From: Histomonas meleagridis
Lineage: Eukaryota > Parabasalia > Tritrichomonadida > Dientamoebidae
Assembly (NCBI GenBank): GCA_020186115.1
Contig: WSYJ01000186.1
Coordinates: 2,091,501 to 2,155,500 of the forward strand
Length of the DNA: 64,000 bases
Direction of reading: 5' to 3'
The first letter of the stretch is position 1. Every line of letters starts with the position of its first letter. The notes beneath the pieces are model-generated. The model searched no databases, was not told the origin of the DNA, and worked only from the letters and a program-made list of their open reading frames with translations. The translations under genes were made by a program, and so were the position numbers. Below, piece by piece: positions 57,082 to 64,000 of this stretch.

Positions 57082-57509
57082 AACAATATCAATGGATATA
57101 AACCAAAATTGATGGAAATTGTTCAAATAAATATTTATCAATATCTTAATTCAAACAATCCAAATATAAACTGACAAAAATTTAAAAAATCTTAAAAAAC
57201 TACATTACATGCGATGGATTTTATATAATGAGATCTCTCCCGGACCATTTTAATTATGAAAAAAAGCTCTGCTCAATTTTTTTCCTTTTCGAATATTTAT
57301 TAAAAGTTCTGAAACTATAATATTTTAAGAACTGCACTAATGTTTATACATTTAGAACTGCGCTAAATTCTGATCATTCTATCCTTTTAAACAAAACCAT
57401 TGAATAAATAAAACATGAAAAAAAATTTTTCCCAATGAATGTGATTACTTAAAAGTGTCACTCATATGAGACCGTTAAAATTGAGGCAGCTTGTCAGGAC
57501 CATCCTGAA
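57082..57509. promoter_or_regulatory. Upstream region of the Lsm gene
   Basis: AAAAGTGTCACTCATATGAG (57451-57470) followed by GACCGTTAAAATTG combines both recurrent promoter motifs within 50 nt of the ATG. CTCATATGAG is a 10-bp palindrome. Further upstream is AT-rich with no gene. Confidence 0.5.
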
Positions 57510-57830
57510 ATGTCTTCTGACAACGCTTCAGGCAACGAATACGATCCAAGCATTTTACACATGCCAGAAAATCCAACAGGAGATGTACTTGCAGTGGCGA
57601 ACATGATTAAAGAAGAAGTTCAACTTCGTTTGGAATTGAAAGATGATAGAGTTTACACAGGAAGCTTTGCAGCATTTGATAAATTCGGCAACTTCGTTCT
57701 TACAGGCGCAAAAGAGTATTTTAGAGATGAAATTCGTGAAATGCCAACAGTGATTATACCTTTAGATTTCGTCACAAAAGTTGGATCCAAGCCAGCAGAA
57801 CCAAAGAATGAAGAAAAGAAACAAATTTAA
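57510..57830 (+). CDS. Lsm-domain protein (NAA38/LSMD1-like)
   Basis: This 106-residue Sm-like protein has EVQLRLELKDDRVYTGSFAAFDKFGNFVLTGAKEYF (Sm1, with G and D-x-x-x-N pattern) and then TVIIPLDFVTKVGSK (Sm2), where the usual RG-N core is replaced by IPLD. The GAKEYF end of Sm1 and the diverged Sm2 resemble the Lsm-like auxiliary subunit of the NatC N-terminal acetyltransferase (Naa38) or Lsm1. Acidic N-terminal and charged C-terminal tails flank it. The exact ring membership is uncertain. Confidence 0.7.
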   Translation: MSSDNASGNEYDPSILHMPENPTGDVLAVANMIKEEVQLRLELKDDRVYTGSFAAFDKFGNFVLTGAKEYFRDEIREMPTVIIPLDFVTKVGSKPAEPKNEEKKQI

Positions 57831-58090
57831 GGTATGTAAAGATAAACAGTAATCTGAAATTTTTTTGATTTGCAAAACACTTCTGTAAATGTTGCGACCG
57901 TTTCGATCGGCTTCTTAACGTTCAAATTAATTCAAATTTACAATTTTAAGTGGTAATATAAAAAAATATATTTATTGTTTTTGTTTAAAAATCAGCTTTT
58001 TTTAATATTATTTTTGAAATATGAAATTCATTCGAATCAAAAGTTTTGAACTTCAAAAACAATTATTTAACAAAAAATTTATTCATCATA

Positions 58091-58942
58091 TTAATCACTG
58101 TATTCATATAAATCGGGCTTTGATTTTGATGGTTTTATTAGCAGTGGATGTGCTGATTGTTCTGCTTCATTTGGTTGGTTCATCATGCATGAATAAAGAA
58201 TATTATTTTGTGTCTCTTCCCAAACAGAGTTTATTACATCCCATGCTTGATCACATAAAAGACAAAATTCAGAAAATTCTTGAGCTATTTTTTTGATTTC
58301 TCTTTCGCCATTGATATTGACTAATGTATCATTTTCTATATCTCGAACTATTGGTTCAATGGTACTGAGTTTTTCAAAACACTTCGCGAGTATTTCTTGA
58401 ACATTATTCGTGAACGATAAAACAATTTTTTGGATAGATTTAACAATGTTATATTGACAATAAAAACATATGAAACGTGGTGGAAGTTTGTTTTCTAAAA
58501 GCCTATAACACTTTAGATGGCTTTTGCTGCCACAAATAGAGCAGACAATTAGTGACGTGTTATTAATTACTTTTTTACAATAACAATTAATATCGGAATC
58601 ATGTGAAATAGGAAGTAATCCTACATCAGTAATACTATTAGTTTCAATGTAACTTGATGCTTTTTGTGAAGCCATAAATTCTGGAGAAAGTAAAAGTTCT
58701 GATGCAACAAGTGATTTTTCGCTAATTTGAGATTTATCATGCTCTCCAATTTCGATATGCTCGGTTGATAAAAGATCCCATTCGTAATTTGGCGAATTTT
58801 GAGAATAATTCGCAAAATTAAACGATTCAGTTTCGGGTACAAAGTTTTCTTGCGATGATAAAAGTGGTGCCTCTTTTCGTTTTTTTGTGCTAGTTTTAGG
58901 GAAGTAAAGAATTGGGAAGTTGATGTTTTCTTTGTTTTTCAT
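58091..58942 (-). CDS. PHD-finger protein
   Basis: This 283-residue protein has one PHD finger at about 118-165: INCYCKKVINNTSLIVCSIC, SKSHLKCYRLL, PPRFICFYC. The C4HC3 ligands are Cys-x-Cys, Cys-x2-Cys, His-x2-Cys and Cys-x2-Cys, consistent with a histone-tail reader. The N-terminal 110 residues are disordered and acidic with a basic start (STKKRKE); the C-terminal 110 residues are helical. Catalytic domains are absent. A chromatin role is inferred. Minus-strand CAAGTGACCGTTG lies about 20-30 nt upstream. Confidence 0.8.
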   Translation of the reverse strand: MKNKENINFPILYFPKTSTKKRKEAPLLSSQENFVPETESFNFANYSQNSPNYEWDLLSTEHIEIGEHDKSQISEKSLVASELLLSPEFMASQKASSYIETNSITDVGLLPISHDSDINCYCKKVINNTSLIVCSICGSKSHLKCYRLLENKLPPRFICFYCQYNIVKSIQKIVLSFTNNVQEILAKCFEKLSTIEPIVRDIENDTLVNINGEREIKKIAQEFSEFCLLCDQAWDVINSVWEETQNNILYSCMMNQPNEAEQSAHPLLIKPSKSKPDLYEYSD

Positions 58943-59497
58943 TTTTGAAATCTAAACAACGGTCACTTGAAGATGAAATGCATTCAAATTTGTGTGTCTC
59001 CAGTTTACAAGCCTATCAAAAAGTTCGCATCAAGCGGTTTTTTCAAAAATAATTCTGGCCACATGAAGGGATTAGCTTTCATTATTAATAATGAAATTTA
59101 TATTCTCATTGTTTGTTTTAAAACAGATTTTATCATTAGAAAAGTATCGAAATAAAATTTTATATAAATCATTCAACAATCAAAATGATTAATAAGAATA
59201 AATATATATAATGTATAAGTTTTAATAAACAGAAAATCTCCATTGACGAAAGCTTTTTAATTGCTCTACTTGAACAAATGAATGGTTATAAATTTTTCCT
59301 GAATCTTAAAAACAATTATGAACTGAACTCAAAAAATATATATTGAAGAATGTAAACATCAATCAAGCTGTAATATTTATGTTCAGAAAATAAATAATAT
59401 AAATCATGCAATAATGCTATAATAAATGATCTAAATATGTAGAATTTCTGAACATTTCCTAAACAGTTTAGATAAATGAATTATTAAAATGTTTTAT
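58943..59497. other. Intergenic region
   Basis: The left edge holds the PHD gene promoter (minus-strand GTGACCGTTGTTTAG, 58953-58967). A 62-codon plus-strand frame (58967-59155) has no family features. AT-rich otherwise. Confidence 0.5.
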
Positions 59498-61273
59498 TTA
59501 TTTATTTTCATTTTCTTCTTTTGGAAGATTTGGGTATGCAAGAAGTAACTTCTCAAGTTCGACAGGTAACAAGTCCTTACGCAAATATACGGACGCAGAG
59601 CTCTTGAATGTCATTCCTCCGTACCTGAATGGCGTGTCTGGTATATAAAATATTGCTCCAGTTGAGTCAACGTTTTCCATCTGTTGAAATGTTTCCTTTG
59701 AAAACTGGTTAAATGGAACAGCCTTATGTCCTGCGATCAACAAAAGACGCATTTCTTCTGGTGTAACGCGAAAAACGCGTTTTGTAGCATATTTGATGAG
59801 AACCGGAATACCTTCATCGCATGGATATGGTGTTGCTTTTTTGTCACTTGCGAAGCTTCTCCATGTAAAGATTGGACACCCACATGAAATTGTTCGAAGA
59901 TTGACAGATCCATATTCATTAATTAATTTCGATATTCTTTCGCCAACAAAGTATATGGTATGAACAGCCTTTTCGTCTCGAACGTAAAGTTGATCATATG
60001 GGAAGTCATCTTGAAGTCCAAATATATTTTTGATACATTCAAGAACTTCAGGCACCTGTTGTTTCATTGGGAGATATGGAGCTTCAGTCAATGGCTTTTG
60101 AGGCTTTGAAGGTGGTGAAGTAACTCTTTCGAATTCCTTTACCTTTGTTAATACAGCAACAAAGAATCCTCCGCTGTCAAAGTCTTGAGGATAGAATCTC
60201 ATGCACCTGGAAAGTCCTTCAACTTGAGGCTGAGGGAATATTGAAGGATGTCCATGTTGTTTTCGACTTGGTAAAACGTCCTCAGGCGTCTTGTAAACGG
60301 TCTCCAAGTCATCTTTTCCAGTGTCGTAAACCACCCAATCGGTCAAACCGTTATGTCTTTTCAATTCCGGAAACATTTCTGAGGTATCGACAATTTCAAC
60401 GGCTCCTCTCAATTCGAGTAAAACCGAATTCACAACCGCTTCGTCTTCAATGGGATTCATCGAGCAAGTTGAATAAACACATTTGCCACCAACTTTAAGA
60501 AGCTCGAGCCCTCGCTTTAGAATAAGCTTTTGAAGGCCATGCATTGCACCTGCACCTTTTGGTGTCCAATGTGCTCCAGCTGCTGGATTCTTTCGTAATG
60601 TTCCATCACCTGTACATGGAACATCACATAAAACACGGTCAAATTGTTCACCTTTGAAGTCAAGAAATTGTGCCTGTGAACTTGAAACAAGAACATTTTG
60701 TGTTCCAATGCGTTGTAATTGATGAACTAATGGATGACAACGTTTGGGATCACTATCATTAGCAATAACATAACCATTGTCGCCAAGGCGCTCAATGATT
60801 TGTGTGGTTTTGGAACCAGGTGCAGCACATGTATCGAGAACAGAATGATCAGGATGAACATCAAGAAAATATGGTGGCGTCATGGAAACAAATTCTTGTC
60901 TATGACATCTACCAAGCTTTGTTTGAAGATTGAGCCAATCACGAAATGGTCTAAATCTTTCATCACGACGTAAAACACCTTTGTCTAAAGGAAGTCGATA
61001 AATACGCCCATAATCAGGTGGAAATGCTTTTATTTCTGTTGCATCAACACCTAATGAACGAAGATTTTCAAAATGTGAATTCATTTCTTCTTCAATTTTT
61101 GATATATTTGGAGATAGGTGTGAAAGCCTGAATACACTTGGAAGTGGTGTTCTGAGTTTAGCAAAAACTTCTTCGATTTCTTCTGGGGATAATTGGTTTG
61201 CTAAAATTGTTTTATAATATTGAATAAATGTATCTGAAATTTGGCCTACTTCAATCGGCTTTCGTTTAAGCAT
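59498..61273 (-). CDS. tRNA/RNA (cytosine-5) methyltransferase, NSUN2/Trm4 type
   Basis: The 591-residue enzyme methylates cytosine C5 in tRNA using AdoMet. DFPPDYG-like start (AFPPDYGRIYRLPLDK), RQEFVSMTPPYFLDVHPDHSVLDTCAAPGSKT (AdoMet motif I), LCDVPCTGDGTLRKNP (motif IV with Cys) and YSTCSMNPIEDEAVV (motif VI, catalytic Cys) are all intact. The motif set and length match NSUN2 rather than shorter NSUN proteins. The frame opens at 61315 with GTG; the first ATG at 61273 is used. The stop is TAAA. Confidence 0.93.
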   Translation of the reverse strand: MLKRKPIEVGQISDTFIQYYKTILANQLSPEEIEEVFAKLRTPLPSVFRLSHLSPNISKIEEEMNSHFENLRSLGVDATEIKAFPPDYGRIYRLPLDKGVLRRDERFRPFRDWLNLQTKLGRCHRQEFVSMTPPYFLDVHPDHSVLDTCAAPGSKTTQIIERLGDNGYVIANDSDPKRCHPLVHQLQRIGTQNVLVSSSQAQFLDFKGEQFDRVLCDVPCTGDGTLRKNPAAGAHWTPKGAGAMHGLQKLILKRGLELLKVGGKCVYSTCSMNPIEDEAVVNSVLLELRGAVEIVDTSEMFPELKRHNGLTDWVVYDTGKDDLETVYKTPEDVLPSRKQHGHPSIFPQPQVEGLSRCMRFYPQDFDSGGFFVAVLTKVKEFERVTSPPSKPQKPLTEAPYLPMKQQVPEVLECIKNIFGLQDDFPYDQLYVRDEKAVHTIYFVGERISKLINEYGSVNLRTISCGCPIFTWRSFASDKKATPYPCDEGIPVLIKYATKRVFRVTPEEMRLLLIAGHKAVPFNQFSKETFQQMENVDSTGAIFYIPDTPFRYGGMTFKSSASVYLRKDLLPVELEKLLLAYPNLPKEENENK

Positions 61274-61410
61274 TTTTCTTTGCTTATTTTCTTCTTCAAC
61301 TGGTTTAGCTGACACTTGGAAAAAATGGTCATAACAATTTTGTTAAGTTTACGTTTGTCAAAACTTTTTGAAAGAAAACAACATGACAAAAATATTTGAA
61401 TTAAAATAAT

Positions 61411-62556
61411 CTAGTCTTCATCGGTGGAATCACACTTAATTATCTTGTCAATTGAGAGTCCATCATCTGTAGGTTTATATACAAGTCTTTCCCCAAGCCA
61501 GTAGCGAAGTGGGCCAACATGCATTCTCTTTTTTCTTCTTAATGCAATTGGTAAACTTGTATCTTCATCTCCATCATCATCCTCATGGACATCAATTGAC
61601 CTTTGTGAGATGCTACTTTGTTGGCGAGATTTCTTTGGCGTGTTTCTTCGAATTCGTGGTTCTTGTGAAAGCGATACTTTAGGATTTTGCGATTTACTCT
61701 TTTTGGGTGTCACTTTTTTAGGTTTTGCTTCTTTTTTGTCTGATGTTTCGTTTTGTTTCGGATTTTTAGTTTTCTTTGTTTCGCTTGCGTCTTTCCTTTG
61801 AGTTGTAGCAATGTAATCATCGTTTTGCGTTGGTTTCCTTTTTCGTGGAGATCTCCGTGGGGTTTGAGATTCTTCTGTTGGGTCTTTTTGCTTTTGCTTT
61901 TTGTTTTTAGGTGATTTTGTTGGTGCCTTTTTAACAGGAATAGCTTTTTGTTCCACTGGTGGAATTTCATCATCTGATTCTTCGATTTGTGGAAGAGGTA
62001 TCGAAGAATTTTCATCATCTGAATTAATGTTGAAATTTGTTGTTTGGATGTCTGCTTGAGGAATTTGAGGTTCATCATCAGGAATTGGTAAAGTATTACT
62101 ATTTTCGTCTGATGAAGAAATTTCTTGTTCTTTTTTAAGTGCATACCTTGTAGGCTTTGGTTCATTTGTTTTATGCGCACTTAAAAGTGTGGGTGACCTT
62201 TCAGAAATATTTGTGATAATGATATCATTTTCATCAGAATAATAATCAGAATCAGAGTGAACAAAAATAGTACTTTTCTTTGAAGGCTGTTCAATATTTT
62301 GTTCGTTTGTTTTTTGGAAATTATTTTTGAAAATTTCATCTGATTGACGATATTCCAATTTATTTGTATTTTTAGTAGGAGTGCGTCTTGGAGAACAGAG
62401 AGAAATTGCTGGTTGCTTTTTTAAATTTTCCCAAAATTGATTTGAATCATCAGACTTATTTTTTCTACTCATTGGAGAATTAGAGGGTGAGATTGTTGGG
62501 ATGCTGCTCTGCACAACAACACCCCATTTTGGTTCTGAATTATCTGACTTGAACAT
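61411..62556 (-). CDS. CENP-C-like kinetochore protein
   Basis: This 381-residue, mostly disordered, charged protein has a CENP-C signature near the C-terminus: RRKKRMHVGPLRYWLGERLVY (about 340-360), matching the RRSxRxxxxPLxYWxGER consensus that binds CENP-A nucleosomes. The region before it is basic, with AT-hook-like or nuclear-localisation stretches (RRSPRKRKP, KKSRQQS). Only about 20 residues follow the motif, so the cupin dimerisation domain of many CENP-Cs is missing. The N-terminus (SPSNSPMSRKNKSDDSNQFWENLKK) may contact the outer kinetochore. It is divergent from an ARM-like gene over 55 bp. Confidence 0.75.
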   Translation of the reverse strand: MFKSDNSEPKWGVVVQSSIPTISPSNSPMSRKNKSDDSNQFWENLKKQPAISLCSPRRTPTKNTNKLEYRQSDEIFKNNFQKTNEQNIEQPSKKSTIFVHSDSDYYSDENDIIITNISERSPTLLSAHKTNEPKPTRYALKKEQEISSSDENSNTLPIPDDEPQIPQADIQTTNFNINSDDENSSIPLPQIEESDDEIPPVEQKAIPVKKAPTKSPKNKKQKQKDPTEESQTPRRSPRKRKPTQNDDYIATTQRKDASETKKTKNPKQNETSDKKEAKPKKVTPKKSKSQNPKVSLSQEPRIRRNTPKKSRQQSSISQRSIDVHEDDDGDEDTSLPIALRRKKRMHVGPLRYWLGERLVYKPTDDGLSIDKIIKCDSTDED

Positions 62557-62611
62557 AAAATTTAGATTTTAATCAAAAAGTGAAAATCCAAACGTTTTTT
62601 AAACGGCCTCC
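62557..62611. promoter_or_regulatory. 55-bp shared divergent promoter, CENP-C / ARM-like
   Basis: AAAAAGTGAAAATCCAAACG (62575-62594) followed by TTTTTTAAACGG: the AAAAGTG motif and two AAACG elements lie between the two start codons, pointing toward the plus-strand gene. Confidence 0.6.
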
Positions 62612-63976
62612 ATGAATTACAAATGTAGCCAAAGACCAAAAAACAGCTCTAATCTTCGCTTAACACAAAGAGAATTTGAATTTCCAAGAAGCCAGTATAC
62701 TATGATCCCAACGCAAGAAAAAATGTCTATAATTGAAGACAATACTAATTGTGATTTAGGAAACTTTTCAATGTTAGTAGCTAATGTTGTAAATAATGTA
62801 GATGTATTGGAATCACTTAATGAAATGAAAAAAATTTCAAGCTCAGATCAATTCAATCCGAATGAAGTTGTTTTTATTCCTGAATTTATCCAAAAAATGG
62901 TTGAATTAGTTAACAGTGAAGGTGAACTAGCCAATAGCACCATTCATCTCTTAATTAATTTTTGGTATATACAAACTTATTCACCACTTTTAATTGATCC
63001 TAATTTAATAGGATCAGTCTTTCAAAAATGTTTTTCACCTGATTTGGACACGGCACGTCTTGCACTTTCTGCTATAGCAAATGTTGGATCTTATTTTCCT
63101 ATGTTATTTCAGCCCTTTCTCGACCAAAACTTTATGTTGTTTTTATCAAATGTTCTTTCCAACTCAACACCATATGGAATTATTAATCCCACGATTCGAT
63201 TTGTTTTATCTCTTGTTCGAAGTGATGTTAGTGACGTTTTTGATCAGTTTTTGCATAATTTTATTGAGATATTATCGAATCCAATTTCAAGAATCGTTTC
63301 ATTTGATGCGAAAATCATTTCACATTTAATTCAAAAAGATTCAAACTTCCAAAATTCAATTGAATTTAATCTCCCTGAGTCACTTTTGAGAGCATTTCAA
63401 ACAACAGACTCAACACAACATTTAGCTCTATATGAATCAATTTTGCTTTTTATACAACATGAGTATACTGATTATTTTGCAAATGATGTGTTTATTAGAA
63501 TTTTAAATGATGACTATAATCAATATTTTACAACACCGGCATATATCTTTTTTGAGGTTATGAAATCATTAATGAGTTTAATGTGGAATCAGTTTTATGA
63601 TTTTGGTTTAATTTCGGTGATTATTGATTCAATCGATCTGATTGAATATAATAATAAAGAATATGTTGCTGAAACATTAATAAAATTCTTTGATTTTTGT
63701 GATATAAATACATTAGCAAATGTGGGAAATGAGCCAAATTGTCTTTTATTCCTTTGTGATATAATTCCATGTTTAAGTGTCGATTCTATAATCGGATTAC
63801 TCAAACATTTCCATCGTTTGTTTTTATTGGATTCATCGATTATTGAACCTTATCAAGAGAATATCATTGCTTCAATCCAACAAATACAAAGTCAAGATAT
63901 CTCTGAAAGTGATAGAGAAAATATTGAAATTATTTATCAGCAACTCACAACCCAACATGAAGAAGATGAAAACTAA
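62612..63976 (+). CDS. ARM/importin-alpha-like repeat protein
   Basis: The 454-residue product consists of helical ARM-like repeats from about 45 to 445, for example ARLALSAIANVGSYFPMLFQ, LANSTIHLLINFWYIQTYSP, and DIIPCLSVDSIIGLLKHF. The basic N-terminus (SQRPKNSSNLRLTQREFEFP) could be a diverged importin-beta-binding segment, but this is unproven. It belongs to the same broad family as the protein at 5471-6778. It ends with an acidic tail; the stop is TAAA and only 24 bp remain to the window edge. Confidence 0.6.
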   Translation: MNYKCSQRPKNSSNLRLTQREFEFPRSQYTMIPTQEKMSIIEDNTNCDLGNFSMLVANVVNNVDVLESLNEMKKISSSDQFNPNEVVFIPEFIQKMVELVNSEGELANSTIHLLINFWYIQTYSPLLIDPNLIGSVFQKCFSPDLDTARLALSAIANVGSYFPMLFQPFLDQNFMLFLSNVLSNSTPYGIINPTIRFVLSLVRSDVSDVFDQFLHNFIEILSNPISRIVSFDAKIISHLIQKDSNFQNSIEFNLPESLLRAFQTTDSTQHLALYESILLFIQHEYTDYFANDVFIRILNDDYNQYFTTPAYIFFEVMKSLMSLMWNQFYDFGLISVIIDSIDLIEYNNKEYVAETLIKFFDFCDINTLANVGNEPNCLLFLCDIIPCLSVDSIIGLLKHFHRLFLLDSSIIEPYQENIIASIQQIQSQDISESDRENIEIIYQQLTTQHEEDEN

Positions 63977-64000
63977 AATGGAATGCAACGATCAAAACTG

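Noticed and set aside
58967-59155. 62-codon frame divergent from the PHD gene
   Set aside because: No family features; its start overlaps the PHD promoter motif.

Overview
The window looks like nuclear DNA of a parabasalid (trichomonad-type) protist. It is very AT-rich, with almost entirely intronless genes packed on both strands and short 5' leaders, some starting next to a TCA-type initiator. In about 20 of 33 genes the stop codon lies inside TAAA, the trichomonad-style overlap of stop codon and polyadenylation signal. Three large DUF3447/ankyrin loci and a decayed BspA-like leucine-rich-repeat surface gene also fit Trichomonas/Tritrichomonas. The species cannot be fixed from sequence alone.

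Layout. 0-10 kb: a partial unknown gene, ribosomal protein L38 and SmF sharing a 68-bp divergent promoter, CK2 beta, a CAP-domain surface protein, a SANT/Myb-like protein, an ARM-like protein, a PP2A B56 subunit and a PAP phosphatase. 10-14 kb: an ankyrin remnant, a 53-bp tandem duplication, then spermidine synthase and S-adenosylmethionine decarboxylase tail to tail, together the aminopropyl branch of spermidine synthesis. 14-29 kb: an ABCA-type half transporter, a degraded bacterial-looking fragment, a CLASP-like TOG protein, an atypical Rho GTPase, a repeat-rich coiled-coil protein, a long inverted repeat, a probably myristoylated ankyrin-like protein and a cyclin. 29-41 kb: a TFIIIC-like winged-helix protein, a protein kinase, a bZIP-like protein, a helical unknown, a Sel1-repeat protein and UPF3. 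41-52 kb: three DUF3447/ankyrin loci interleaved with Vps33, NAC alpha and a Qb-type SNARE. 52-64 kb: a UBX-like protein with a possible intron, a beta-helix protein, the BspA-like pseudogene, an Lsm protein, a PHD protein, an NSUN2-type RNA methyltransferase, a CENP-C homologue and a second ARM-like protein.

The most unusual structure is in the two plus-strand DUF3447 loci. After the conserved head, single ankyrin repeats (28 codons, 84 nt) alternate with AT-rich spacers of exactly 86 nt (89 once, 66 once). This gives a 170-bp period that repeats six times without an indel in one locus. The spacers are diverged in sequence, contain stops and always shift the frame, yet every 84-nt repeat stays open and each array ends in a 78-nt terminal repeat with its own stop. 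One spacer has no GT dinucleotide at all, so ordinary GT-AG splicing cannot explain it. Non-canonical RNA removal, translational bypass, a bank of recombining cassettes, or a young decayed array are all possible.

The remaining genes are mostly single-copy housekeeping functions: translation, RNA processing and decay, vesicle fusion, kinetochore, cell cycle and signalling. There is no operon-like coordination beyond the polyamine pair and shared divergent promoters.
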